A stretch of DNA of 35,077 nt, taken from NCBI GenBank assembly GCA_903936775.1, contig CAIZWU010000254.1:1-35077 (forward strand). Direction: 5' to 3'. The position numbers and the translations under genes are program-made. Shown piece after piece: positions 1-7,787 of this stretch. Position 1 is the first letter of the stretch. Each line of letters begins with the position of its first letter. Under the pieces are notes generated by a model. The model worked only from the letters and a program-made list of their open reading frames with translations, did not search any database and had not been told where the DNA came from. The DNA comes from an uncultured bacterium (GTDB lineage: Bacteria; Verrucomicrobiota; Verrucomicrobiia; Verrucomicrobiales; V1-33).

Positions 1-1
1 C

Positions 2-850
2 CGGGTGCTGGCGAACCGCCTGTGGGCGGGCATGTTCGGGAGGGGGATCGTGGAAACGCTGGAGGACTTTGGTTCCAGCGGGGCACGTCCTACCCATCCG
101 GAATTGTTGGATCATCTGGCCCTGCGGCTCATGCGGCAGCATGGGTGGTCAGTGAAGAAATTCCTCCGCGAGGTCGCCTTGAGTGCCACCTATGCGCAGA
201 CCAGCCGCGCCACGGCGGATCTCGTTTCCCGGGATCCCTCCAATGCCTTGCTCGCCCGTGGGCCCAGGCAGCGGCTCACCGCGGAGATGGTGCGCGATCA
301 CGCCTTGAAGGTCTCGGGCTTGCTATCCCCGAAAATGTCAGGGCCGCCGGTTTATCCTCCCCAGCCGCAGGGTGTGTGGAATAGCGTCTACAGCGGGCAA
401 ACCTGGAAAACCTCGGAGGGGGAGGATCGCTATCGCCGTGCCGTTTATACCTATGTAAAGCGGACCAGCGGATATCCCGGCTTTCTGGCGTTCGATGCGC
501 CCGCCCGCGATTTGTGCAGTGCCCGGCGATTGCCGACCAATACGCCACTCCAGGCGTTAGTGACCTTGAACGATCCGGCCTACCTGGAAATGGCCATGGC
601 ATTGGCGCAAAGGGTGTCGCGTGATGGCGGCAAGGTGGAGGAGCAGATCACCCGGGCCTGCCAGTTGATCACGCTGGATCCTCCTCCCGCCGGACTGTTG
701 ACAGCCTTGACGAAACTCCATGCCGGCGCCCTTGCCGATTATCAGGCCAAACCGGACACGGCGGCACTGCTCGGCGGCACGCCTGAAGCGGCGGCGCTGA
801 CTTTGGTCGCCAATACCCTGCTCAACACTGACCTCGCTTTGAACCGATGA
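2..850 (+). CDS. DUF1553 domain protein, C-terminal part (5' end outside window)
   Basis: The frame is open from the window edge and begins inside the conserved DUF1553 (PSD1) segment, visible as RVLANRLWAGMFGRGIVET followed by a DFGSSGARPTHPELLD stretch. Later family landmarks are the SATYAQTS motif, a QRLTAEMVRDHAL segment and the LPTNTPLQALVTLNDPAYLE motif. Full-length family members usually carry an N-terminal cytochrome-like CxxCH region and DUF1549, and these would lie upstream of the window. The GTG at base 5 is an internal valine codon, so no start is visible. The stop overlaps the next gene as ATGA, so the two are almost certainly co-transcribed and translationally coupled. DUF1549/DUF1553 proteins are exported and very numerous in Planctomycetota and Verrucomicrobiota. 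Their chemistry is not settled; a role in extracellular carbohydrate or sulfated-polymer breakdown is only an inference. Confidence 0.9.
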   Translation, partial: RVLANRLWAGMFGRGIVETLEDFGSSGARPTHPELLDHLALRLMRQHGWSVKKFLREVALSATYAQTSRATADLVSRDPSNALLARGPRQRLTAEMVRDHALKVSGLLSPKMSGPPVYPPQPQGVWNSVYSGQTWKTSEGEDRYRRAVYTYVKRTSGYPGFLAFDAPARDLCSARRLPTNTPLQALVTLNDPAYLEMAMALAQRVSRDGGKVEEQITRACQLITLDPPPAGLLTALTKLHAGALADYQAKPDTAALLGGTPEAAALTLVANTLLNTDLALNR

Positions 851-2313
851 TCGATCATCCTCTTTTAAATCCCACGCGCCGCCATTTCCTCAGGAATGGA
901 TCGCTCAGTCTCGCGGGTCTGTGGCTGGCCAGCCAACCGCAGGCCACCGCAGCCGGTGCCGTTCTGGCGAAGGACCCGGCGTATCCCTGGAAGCCGGCCG
1001 AGCCCCATTTTCCGGCCAAGGCCAAACGCGTGATCTACCTGCACATGGCCGGCAGCCCCAGCCAGTTGGAACTCTTTGACTACAAGCCCGAACTCCTCAA
1101 ACTCGATGGGAAGGACTGCCCGCAGTCCTTCCTCGCCGGCAAGCAGTTCGCTTTTATCCAAGGGGTGCCAAAGATGCTGGCCAGCCAGTATCCCTTCCAG
1201 CAGCACGGCCAGAGCGGGCATTGGATTTCCGACCGCCTGCCATTTCTCGCAGGGCATGCCGATGATCTGTGCATCGTGAAATCGATGTATACGGACCAGT
1301 TCAATCATGGTCCGGCGCAGCTCCTCATGCACACCGGGTCACAGTCGCCGGGGAATGCCAGCTTCGGTTCCTGGGCGACTTATGGCCTTGGTTCGGAAAA
1401 CGACAACCTGCCGGGATTTGTGGTCCTCACCAGTGGAGGGAAGAATCCGGATGCGGGCAAGAGTGTCTGGGGCGCCGGTTATCTGCCCAGCGTCTATCAA
1501 GGCGTGCAATGCCGCTCTGCGGGGGAGCCGGTGCTCTTCCTCCAGGATCCCCCCGGGATCGACCGCAGCCAGCGCCGCCGGAGCCTTGATGCCCTGGCGG
1601 AGATCAATGCCCTGACAGCCGCCCAGGTGGGCGACCCGGAAACAGTCACCCGCATCGCCCAGTATGAAATGGCTTTCCGTATGCAGCTGCACGCGTCAGA
1701 AGCTTTTGACCTGGGCAAGGAACCGCCCTCAGTGCACGAACTCTATGGCACCCAGCCGGGCAAGGAATCCTTCGCCAACAATTGCCTGCTGGCCCGCCGT
1801 CTCGTGGAACGCGGCGTGCGCTTCATCCAGCTTTTTGACTGGGGCTGGGACAGCCACGGCGCGAGCCAATCGGAAGCGTTGAATCATGGATTCAAGGACA
1901 AATGCAAAAGCGTGGATCAGGCCTGTGCGGCACTCCTGACGGATTTGCAGCGTCAGGGGCTGCTGGAGGATACCTTGGTGATCTGGGGTGGCGAGTTCGG
2001 GCGCACTCCCATGCGGGAAAACCGTCAGGGGCAGGAGATGGCTTTCATTGGCCGCGACCACAATCCGGGGGCCTTCACCCTCTGGATGGCCGGGGGCGGC
2101 GTGAAACCGGGCCTGTCCTACGGATCAACCGATGAAATGGGCTACCAGGCTGTGGTGGACAAGGTCAGTGTCCACGACTTCCACGCCACGGTACTGGCGT
2201 TACTGGGATTTGATCACCTGCGCTTCAACTACCCCATCAACGGCGTGCCAATGCGGCTCAGCAATGTGACCAAGCCGGGAAGCAAACCGGTGCCGGGTCT
2301 GATGGCTGGATGA
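847..2313 (+). CDS. DUF1501 family Tat-exported protein
   Basis: This 488-residue protein belongs to the DUF1501 family, which has an alkaline-phosphatase/sulfatase-like fold. The N-terminus carries a twin-arginine signal: TRRHFLRNGS with R11-R12, then a hydrophobic stretch ending near residues 34-37. The mature part has family landmarks such as VIYLHMAGSPSQLELFDYKP, the FNHGPAQLLMHTGS block, the FDWGWDSHG motif, the WGGEFGRTPM motif and GRDHNPGAFTLWMAGGGVKP. The His/Asp/Glu residues in these blocks are the likely metal ligands. It starts inside the stop of the DUF1553 gene (ATGA), the usual pairing of these families in PVC bacteria. The pair probably works together at the cell surface or in the periplasm. 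The substrate is unknown; hydrolysis of a sulfate or phosphate ester is plausible from the fold only. Confidence 0.93.
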   Translation: MIDHPLLNPTRRHFLRNGSLSLAGLWLASQPQATAAGAVLAKDPAYPWKPAEPHFPAKAKRVIYLHMAGSPSQLELFDYKPELLKLDGKDCPQSFLAGKQFAFIQGVPKMLASQYPFQQHGQSGHWISDRLPFLAGHADDLCIVKSMYTDQFNHGPAQLLMHTGSQSPGNASFGSWATYGLGSENDNLPGFVVLTSGGKNPDAGKSVWGAGYLPSVYQGVQCRSAGEPVLFLQDPPGIDRSQRRRSLDALAEINALTAAQVGDPETVTRIAQYEMAFRMQLHASEAFDLGKEPPSVHELYGTQPGKESFANNCLLARRLVERGVRFIQLFDWGWDSHGASQSEALNHGFKDKCKSVDQACAALLTDLQRQGLLEDTLVIWGGEFGRTPMRENRQGQEMAFIGRDHNPGAFTLWMAGGGVKPGLSYGSTDEMGYQAVVDKVSVHDFHATVLALLGFDHLRFNYPINGVPMRLSNVTKPGSKPVPGLMAG

Positions 2314-2379
2314 CCGGGTTCTGCGGTGCCTCACCAGCGGTGCGCTTGCCGGATGGTGGAGCCATGGCAGGGTAACTTC

Positions 2380-3576
2380 ATGAAAGCAGGATTCCTTGAT
2401 AAGCTGATCGCCCGCCTCGACCGGGTCGGGCCGGGTGAAGTACAGGGTTTGCTCCAGAAACTAATCAGGGAAAAGGGGTTCTTTGAGCAGGTGTTCGAGG
2501 TCCTCGAGGAAGGGGTGATTATCTGCGATCCCCAGGGAGTGGTCACCTTTGTGAATGGGGCGGCGTGCGGGTTTTACGGTATGGATCATGAGACCTCGGC
2601 GGGTCGGCCCTTGGCCGAGTTGGTGCGGGGCGTGTCGTGGGAGGTGCTGACGCGGCGGCGGGAGGTGATGTCGCGGGACATGGAGGTGTTCTATCCGGAA
2701 CATCGTTATTTGAATTTTTATTTCCGGCCGATCGATGACGGGGAACCCGGCGCAGCGCCGTTGGGATACGTCATGCTGGTGCGGGACATCACGCAGACGC
2801 GCCGGGTCGCGGAGGAACAGATCGAGAGCGAACGGCTCAATGCCCTGACGGTGCTGGCGGCAGGGGTGGCGCATGAGATTGGCAATCCCCTGAACTCGCT
2901 GAATATTCATCTGCAGTTGTTGGAAAAGAAACTGAAGAAGGTGGATGTGGCCGTGTATGAAAGCGTGAGGGGCCAGGTGGAAGTGGCGCGCGCGGAGATC
3001 AAACGGCTGGACTTCATCATTGAGCAATTCCTTGGCGCGATGAGGCCGGTGGCGCCGCGCTTTGAACTGACCGATTTGAACCGGGTGGTGGAGGAAGCCG
3101 CGACCTTTCTGGCTCCGGAACTGAAGGACCGGCGGATCACCACCCGGCTTTTACTGCATGATGGGTTGCCGCTGGTGCGCCTCGATGCAGCGCAGATGAA
3201 GCAGGCGCTGTATAACTTGATCAAGAATGCCTCGCAGGCCATGGGCACGGGCGGTTCCCTGCGGATCGTCACGGAACTGACGGATTACGATGTGGTGATC
3301 CGGATCGAGGATTCAGGAAAAGGAATGAGCCCGGAGACGGTGGCCCAGATGCATCAGGCCTGGTTCACCACCAAGAAGACGGGAAATGGCCTCGGGATGC
3401 TGATCGTGCGGCGGATTGTCAGGGATCATGGGGGCGAGTTGTCCGTGCAGAGCGGGGAAGGGCAGGGCACCACCGTCAGTATTGCCCTGCCGCGGCAGGC
3501 CCGCGCCGCCCGTTTCCTGGAGTCCGGTGAAGGTGAGCCTCCGCGCCGGAAGCCGGATGAAGTGATCGATGTGTGA
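2380..3576 (+). CDS. Cytoplasmic PAS-domain sensor histidine kinase (NtrB-like)
   Basis: This is a soluble two-component sensor kinase of about 398 residues. A PAS domain (about residues 30-125, with EEGVIICDPQGVVTFVNGAA) precedes the HisKA dimerisation helix. The phosphoacceptor H165 lies in AAGVAHEIGNPLNSLN. The ATPase domain follows: N-box around N283 (LYNLIKNASQAM), G1 at D311 (DSGKGMSP), and G2 at 334-339 (TGNGLGM). The HEIGNPLNSL H-box resembles the NtrB/HPK4 group. No transmembrane segment or signal peptide is seen, so it probably senses an internal signal through PAS. The frame is open back to a GTG at 2326, but ATG 2380 is preferred because the upstream 18 residues look non-coding and a CAGGGTAA sequence precedes this ATG. 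No response regulator is adjacent, so the partner is unknown. Confidence 0.92.
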   Translation: MKAGFLDKLIARLDRVGPGEVQGLLQKLIREKGFFEQVFEVLEEGVIICDPQGVVTFVNGAACGFYGMDHETSAGRPLAELVRGVSWEVLTRRREVMSRDMEVFYPEHRYLNFYFRPIDDGEPGAAPLGYVMLVRDITQTRRVAEEQIESERLNALTVLAAGVAHEIGNPLNSLNIHLQLLEKKLKKVDVAVYESVRGQVEVARAEIKRLDFIIEQFLGAMRPVAPRFELTDLNRVVEEAATFLAPELKDRRITTRLLLHDGLPLVRLDAAQMKQALYNLIKNASQAMGTGGSLRIVTELTDYDVVIRIEDSGKGMSPETVAQMHQAWFTTKKTGNGLGMLIVRRIVRDHGGELSVQSGEGQGTTVSIALPRQARAARFLESGEGEPPRRKPDEVIDV

Positions 3577-3608
3577 CCTGCGGGCGTAATTTGAAATTTC
3601 CCTGACTG

Positions 3609-4193
3609 ATGCGACTGCTTTTCAAATGGCTCTCCCGGCTCCTGCTGCTGCTGCTGCTGTGGGTGGCTGGCGTGGCATGGTATATCAATGATTTCGCGGG
3701 TCGGGATGAGACACGCAAAGCTGATGCCGCGGTGGTGTTGGGTGCGGCGGCCTGGGACCGGAAACCCTCCCCCGTGCTGGAAGAAAGGTTGAATCACGCG
3801 CTGGAGCTTTACAAAACAGGTCAGGTCAGGAAGCTCATCTTCACCGGCGGCTTCGGAGACAAGGCCGCCATGGCTGAGAGTGAGGTCGCCCGCGACTACG
3901 CCGTCGCCCACGGTATTCCCAGGAAGGACATCCTGATCGAGACCGCCTCCCACTCCACCCGTGGCAACGTCTCCGAAGCCGCCCGCCTCATGCAGGAGAA
4001 AAAGCTGCAGTCCTGCCTGCTGGTCAGCGACCCCATGCACATGCGCCGCGCTGTCCGTATGTTCCGCGATGCCGGCGTGCCTTGCTTCTCCTCCCCTACC
4101 AAAACCAGTGCCTACGTCTCCTGGCCCGCGAAGGCGGGCTTCCTTGCCCGCGAGGTGGTTTTTTTCACCGGGTATCTGGTGGCCGGACGGTAA
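3609..4193 (+). CDS. YdcF/SanA/ElyC-like DUF218 membrane-anchored protein
   Basis: This 194-residue protein has one N-terminal hydrophobic helix (residues about 5-26, very Leu-rich, encoded partly by a CTG run). A DUF218 domain follows. Family landmarks are DAAVVLGAAAWDRKPSPVLEERLNHALELY, the KLIFTGGFGDKAAMAESEVA block with its acidic residues, and the SHSTRGNVSEA and LLVSDPMHMRRAVRMF motifs. E. coli SanA and ElyC belong here and affect envelope integrity and lipid-carrier or peptidoglycan metabolism; the biochemical activity is not established. The active domain probably faces the periplasm. It lies 32 bases after the histidine kinase gene on the same strand and converges on ribF, whose stop is only about 44 bases away. 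No strong terminator is visible in that short gap. Confidence 0.85.
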   Translation: MRLLFKWLSRLLLLLLLWVAGVAWYINDFAGRDETRKADAAVVLGAAAWDRKPSPVLEERLNHALELYKTGQVRKLIFTGGFGDKAAMAESEVARDYAVAHGIPRKDILIETASHSTRGNVSEAARLMQEKKLQSCLLVSDPMHMRRAVRMFRDAGVPCFSSPTKTSAYVSWPAKAGFLAREVVFFTGYLVAGR

Positions 4194-4237
4194 GGGTTGA
4201 TGAGGGAAGACGCTGTCTTGCCCTGGCGGAAAATTCC

Positions 4238-5209
4238 TTAGCGGGCTGACGAAACCGGAAGCTTGGCATCGCCGGGAAAGGCTCCAAGGACGTGGCGGGC
4301 TTGCGCCGCATCGAGGGCGATTTGAGCTTTGAGGGCTTCGAGGGAATCCATTTTCAGTTCGTCGCGCAGACGTTGGATGAAGCGGACTTCCATGCCTTCG
4401 CCGTAGAGGTCGCCGGTGTGATCGAAGAGGTGGACTTCGAGTTGACGTTGCGGAACACCGTTGTGCTCAACAGTCGGGCGGAGACCGAGATTGGCGACGC
4501 CGGTAAAACGCTGGCCATTGACGGCGGCTTTGACCGCATACACCCCGATGGGGGGAAGTTGCTCGGCTTCCAAAGCCAGGTTGGCGGTGGGGAAGCCCAG
4601 TTTTCTGGCCAATTGGCGGCCTTGGACAATGCTGCCGTGAACGGAGTAGTCGCGGCCGAGGAGGCGGGCAGCCGCGGGGAAGTCGCCACGTTCGACGGCA
4701 AGACGGACCCGGGTGCTGCTGACGGGTTCTTCGGCGACGACCACGGGGGCGATGCCGTGAACTTGGAAACCCAAGGTCTGGCCAAGGGCCGTCAGGGTCT
4801 GAAGATTGCCGCTGCGGCCTTTGCCGAAGGCCCAATTGTAGCCGACCGTGATGCTGCCCAGCGGCTGGGATGCCCCGGCAAGAGACCCAATGAAGGCATC
4901 AGGCGTGAGGGCGGCGAGGGCACTGTCAAAAGAGATGACGAGCAGGTGGGTGACTCCAAGTTGCGACAGGATCAGGCTTTTGTGCAGGGTGGAGGTCAGG
5001 AGGCGCGGGGCGGAGTCCGGGCGCAGGAACTTCATGGGGTGCGGATCGAATGTGGCGATAACCGCAGTGCCCCCATCCGCTTCAGCGGCAGCCTGGGCGC
5101 GCCTGATAACTTCCTGGTGGCCGACATGCACTCCATCGAAGAACCCGATCGCAAGATGCACCGGGCCGGGCAGGGCGGTGAGGTTGGCGATGGACTTCAG
5201 AGTTTGCAT
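4238..5209 (-). CDS. ribF: Bifunctional riboflavin kinase / FAD synthetase
   Basis: This 323-residue enzyme makes FMN from riboflavin and then FAD from FMN, in the cytoplasm. The N-terminal adenylyltransferase domain shows AIGFFDGVHVGHQEVIRRA near residue 21 and the ATFDPHPMKFL motif, followed by SSTRVRLAVERGDF. The C-terminal flavokinase domain shows GRQLARKLGFPTANL, where the PTAN threonine binds Mg-ATP, and later EVHLFDHTGDLYG and the VRFIQRLRDELKMDS helix. Length and domain order are normal for bacterial RibF. It is the last gene of the nusA-infB-rbfA-nrnA-truB-ribF series. rpsO, which often follows ribF, is absent; the next gene is ydcF-like on the other strand. No FMN riboswitch was recognised in the 98-base spacer upstream. 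Confidence 0.96.
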   Translation of the reverse strand: MQTLKSIANLTALPGPVHLAIGFFDGVHVGHQEVIRRAQAAAEADGGTAVIATFDPHPMKFLRPDSAPRLLTSTLHKSLILSQLGVTHLLVISFDSALAALTPDAFIGSLAGASQPLGSITVGYNWAFGKGRSGNLQTLTALGQTLGFQVHGIAPVVVAEEPVSSTRVRLAVERGDFPAAARLLGRDYSVHGSIVQGRQLARKLGFPTANLALEAEQLPPIGVYAVKAAVNGQRFTGVANLGLRPTVEHNGVPQRQLEVHLFDHTGDLYGEGMEVRFIQRLRDELKMDSLEALKAQIALDAAQARHVLGAFPGDAKLPVSSAR

Positions 5210-5307
5210 GACGGGGAGAGCGTGGGAGGGGAAGAATGGGAGGCAGGGAAATCATGGCATCCATTACTCACATTTCTCCCATTGGCGGAGGTCGGGTGTG
5301 TCGTTTG

Positions 5308-6036
5308 CTAGACGCCCCGCAGGCGGCTGACGTCGCGGAGGGAGAGGAGGCGGGCGAGCAGTTCCTCACGGGGGAGGGTTTTGAGTTCCTCGAAGGTGGT
5401 GGATTTGGTGAGATCAAACTTGCCACTGCGGGTGCGGCGGAGGGCGGCCATGTGGGCGTGTCCGCCGAGGGCTTCGCCGAGATCGTGACAGTAGGTGCGG
5501 ACGTAGAAACCTTTGCTGCAGACGACGCGGAATTCGATGTCAGGCAGGTTGATGCCTTTGATCTGGTGGTGGAAAACGGTGACGAGGCGTTTTTCGCGTT
5601 CGATCTCGATGCCCTGGCGCGCCAGTTTGTAGAGGGCGACGCCGTCCTTTTTGATGGCGCTGACCATGGGGGGGAGTTGATAGAAGTCGCCGCGGAATTG
5701 GCTGAAGGCGGCCTCGATCTGCTCCGGGGTGAAGGCGGGGACTTCGGCGGTGGCGATGGCTTCGCCCCAGGCGTCCTGGGTGGTGGTGGAAGAGCCCAGA
5801 CGGCAGATGCCTTCGTATTCCTTCTCCTCCGCCATGAGGAGGTCCTGGATCTTGGTGGCGCGGCCGACCACGAGGATGAGGAGGCCCGTGGCGTTGGGAT
5901 CGAGGGTGCCGCAGTGGCCGATTTTTTTGGTGCCAAGGGCGCGCCGGGCGACGGCGACGACATCGTGGGAGGTCATTTCCGGGCCTTTGTCGACCAGCAG
6001 GACGCCGTCGATTTCAGGATCAGGAGAACGTTTCAT
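5308..6036 (-). CDS. truB: tRNA pseudouridine(55) synthase TruB
   Basis: This enzyme converts U55 in the T-loop of tRNAs to pseudouridine. The TruB landmarks are GVLLVDKGPEMTSHDVV at the N-terminus, the catalytic-aspartate block HCGTLDPNATGLLILVVG, the YEGICRLGSSTTTQDAWG segment, QLPPMVSAIKKDGVALYKLA, and VVCSKGFYVRTYCHDLG near the C-terminus. The protein is about 242 residues from the chosen ATG, within the short bacterial TruB range and without an obvious PUA domain. The open frame runs further back to a GTG at 6141, but that part lies inside nrnA and is Ala/Pro-rich, so the ATG at 6036 just before the conserved start is preferred; ATG 6066 is the alternative. The chosen start overlaps the end of nrnA by 17 bases, which suggests coupled translation. 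Confidence 0.94.
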   Translation of the reverse strand: MKRSPDPEIDGVLLVDKGPEMTSHDVVAVARRALGTKKIGHCGTLDPNATGLLILVVGRATKIQDLLMAEEKEYEGICRLGSSTTTQDAWGEAIATAEVPAFTPEQIEAAFSQFRGDFYQLPPMVSAIKKDGVALYKLARQGIEIEREKRLVTVFHHQIKGINLPDIEFRVVCSKGFYVRTYCHDLGEALGGHAHMAALRRTRSGKFDLTKSTTFEELKTLPREELLARLLSLRDVSRLRGV

Positions 6037-7012
6037 GGAGGGCTTGGAATACACGGGATTGAGCATCGGAAAGGGGGCCGGCGAGACGGGCGCCGGCGGC
6101 AAGGCGGTGTCCGCCGCCGCCGAAGCTGGCGCAGACTGCACCGACGTCGATGGCGGGGTCTTTGGAACGGAGGCTGAGGCGGATTTTTCCGTCAGGACCA
6201 GGAAGTTCCTCGAAGGCGGCGGCGACCACGACGCCTTGGATGGAACGGAGGTTGTCCATCAGGCCTTCGTTGTCGTCAGGCTGCATGTTGATGGATTCTG
6301 CAAAGGCACGGGTGAGGGCCCAGGAGGCGACTTTGCCCCCGTGGGTGATCTGCATGGCGTTGAGCAGATGGCGGAGGAGTTCGACGCGGCGGAGCGGATA
6401 AGACTCGTAGGTGTCCTGACAGATTTTGCTGACATTGATCCCGGCCCGGATCAGGGCGGCGGCGATCTCATAGGTGTGGGCGGTGGTGCTCTGGTATTGG
6501 AAAGAGCCGGTGTCGGTGGAGATGGCGACGTAGAGATTGCTGGCAATTTCCTGCGTGAGGGGAAGTGCCGCGGCAGTCAGGAGATCGTAGATGATCTCGC
6601 CGGCAGCGGGGGCTCCGGAATTGATATAGTGAAGGTCGCCGTAACCTTCATTGGAAACGTGGTGGTCGATATTGACCCAGATTCTGGTGCCGGCGAGGGC
6701 CGCAAGGGCGTTGGGGCCGAGGCGTTCGCGGTTGGCACAATCGACGGCGATGGCGACTTCCGCTTCGACCGTCTGGCCGGGGGCAGGTTGCTCGATCAAA
6801 TCCGAACCTGGGAGGAAGGCCAGATTGGCGGGAAGGCCGTCGTCGTTGAGGAAGCGGACGGGCTTGCCGAGGTTTTTCAAAGCCAGGCCCAGTGCGAGAG
6901 TGGAGCCGATGGCATCTCCGTCTGGACGCTGGTGGGCGAGCACTGCGAAGGACGACGCGCTTTGGAACAGGGCGGCGAGTTCTGCGAAGGAGGTGTTGGT
7001 GCGGAGGTTCAA
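6020..7012 (-). CDS. nrnA: DHH-family phosphoesterase, NrnA-like oligoribonuclease/pAp phosphatase
   Basis: This 330-residue DHH/DHHA1 phosphoesterase would degrade very short RNAs and may dephosphorylate 3'-phosphoadenosine-5'-phosphate. Metal-binding motifs are in order: LAHQRPDGDAIGSTLALG near residue 26, AVDCANRERLG, the DHH signature in NIDHHVSNEGYGDLHYI, and ISTDTGSFQYQSTT. The DHHA1 substrate-binding motif FGGGGHRLAAGARL lies near the C-terminus. The position between rbfA and truB is where nrnA-type genes are often found, supporting the assignment over other DHH proteins such as RecJ. The start appears to be TTG, because no ATG or GTG is available before the conserved domain and a Met-less upstream frame would run into the repeat-bearing spacer. 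E. coli-type orn was not seen in the window. Confidence 0.92.
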   Translation of the reverse strand: MNLRTNTSFAELAALFQSASSFAVLAHQRPDGDAIGSTLALGLALKNLGKPVRFLNDDGLPANLAFLPGSDLIEQPAPGQTVEAEVAIAVDCANRERLGPNALAALAGTRIWVNIDHHVSNEGYGDLHYINSGAPAAGEIIYDLLTAAALPLTQEIASNLYVAISTDTGSFQYQSTTAHTYEIAAALIRAGINVSKICQDTYESYPLRRVELLRHLLNAMQITHGGKVASWALTRAFAESINMQPDDNEGLMDNLRSIQGVVVAAAFEELPGPDGKIRLSLRSKDPAIDVGAVCASFGGGGHRLAAGARLAGPLSDAQSRVFQALHETFS

Positions 7013-7034
7013 GGTAAATAGGGGAGGGATGAAA

Positions 7035-7055
7035 CCACGGATTTCACGGATGAAA
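7035..7055. repeat. Short ACGGAT repeat copy in rbfA-nrnA spacer
   Basis: The 77-base spacer between nrnA and rbfA carries CCACGGATTTCACGGATG, two ACGGAT units nine bases apart. The same unit and period recur in both arms of the element in the infB-rbfA spacer at 7633-7775. No gene or obvious regulatory role is visible. It looks like a short copy of a dispersed intergenic repeat. Confidence 0.6.
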
Positions 7056-7089
7056 GCGGCGGGGTAAAACCAAAGCGGCCGGATGATCC

Positions 7090-7605
7090 CTAGCGGTTAC
7101 GACGGCGGAGGGGGCGGTCGCTGCTGGAAGCACCGTCCTCATCCTCATCGTCGGTTTCCTGGGCAGGAACGTCCACCGTGGGTGAAGGCGCGGGGCTGTT
7201 GAGCCCGGCGGCGGCCGGGACGGGGGCTTCTTCGACAGACTCGGGATTGAGGCGGGCGGACTCGATGAGCTGGGTATCGATTTGCTCCATCAGGGCGGTG
7301 ACCCGGACGCCGCGCTCGACACTGTGGTCAAGCTTGAAAAAGAAGTGCGGACTGTTCTTGAGAACGACCCGCTTGGCCACCCGGGAGGAAAGCACCCCGC
7401 GTTGGGTATTCAGTTTGTCCACCACCGCCTGCTGTTTGGCGGCAGGCCCGATCACACCGATGAAGATGTGGGCGTTCTTGAAGTCGGGTGTGAGGTCCAC
7501 GTCGGTGACAGTGACGAGGACGTCCGGGAAGGCATGGTCGCGCGCCAGGATGCTGGACAGCTCGCGCTGGATCAGCTCGGTGACTCTGGCTTTTCGGTTG
7601 GTCAT
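7090..7605 (-). CDS. rbfA: 30S ribosome-binding factor RbfA
   Basis: RbfA binds the 30S subunit during late maturation of 16S rRNA and is needed for cold growth in E. coli. The KH-like core is seen from MTNRKARVTELIQRELSSIL through DVLVTVTDVDLTPDFKNAHI, with a conserved VTxVxxxxDxxxAxV-type pattern, and continues to RVAKRVVLKNSPHFFFKLDHS and RGVRVTALMEQID. At 171 residues it is longer than typical RbfA (about 110-130) because of a C-terminal tail rich in Pro, Ala and acidic residues ending in RPLRRRNR. The open frame extends upstream to 7704, but that part comes from the repeat element and has no RbfA similarity, so ATG 7605 is chosen. It lies directly after infB in the usual order, separated by a 182-base repeat-bearing spacer. 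Confidence 0.93.
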   Translation of the reverse strand: MTNRKARVTELIQRELSSILARDHAFPDVLVTVTDVDLTPDFKNAHIFIGVIGPAAKQQAVVDKLNTQRGVLSSRVAKRVVLKNSPHFFFKLDHSVERGVRVTALMEQIDTQLIESARLNPESVEEAPVPAAAGLNSPAPSPTVDVPAQETDDEDEDGASSSDRPLRRRNR

Positions 7606-7632
7606 GAGTGGGGCAGTTGATGGGCCGCTGAA

Positions 7633-7775
7633 CGGGCCACGGATAACACGGATGCTATGAGGAATATGAACAGAAGGACGGGAAGCTGGTGGTGCGGGGC
7701 GCAAGTAGTAGGGGCGGCAAAGCCTTGTTTTAAAATATCTGTGCCATCCGTCTTATCCGTGCCATCCGTGGCCCG
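7633..7775. repeat. Inverted-repeat element between infB and rbfA with ACGGAT units
   Basis: The spacer holds two facing arms. The left arm at 7633-7653 reads CGGGCCACGGAT, two bases, then CACGGAT. The right arm at 7755-7775 is its reverse complement with only the two spacer bases different. On the minus strand the right arm continues as four ACGGAT-like units with a 9-base period (7737-7775; the last unit is ACAGAT). About 100 bases separate the arms, so the infB-rbfA mRNA can form a long-range hairpin of about 20 base pairs. The arrangement resembles a small REP/BIME-like or MITE-like element. There is no coding sequence inside. Confidence 0.7.
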
Positions 7776-7787
7776 TCAGCTCTCCGG

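Noticed and set aside
4200..4225. Small AAGAC/GTCTT hairpin between ydcF-like and ribF genes
   Set aside because: Only five base pairs and no T-tract on either strand; not called a terminator.
5210..5307. Possible FMN riboswitch or regulatory element upstream of ribF
   Set aside because: The 98-base spacer contains only an 8-bp inverted repeat (AATGGGAG/CTCCCATT) and no RFN-box conserved sequence.
4292..7021. Long open frames on the + strand opposite ribF, truB and nrnA (up to 430 codons)
   Set aside because: They mirror well-identified genes on the minus strand; their Gly/Ala/Asp/Val-rich composition is the reverse-frame image of high-GC coding sequence and no domain is recognisable.
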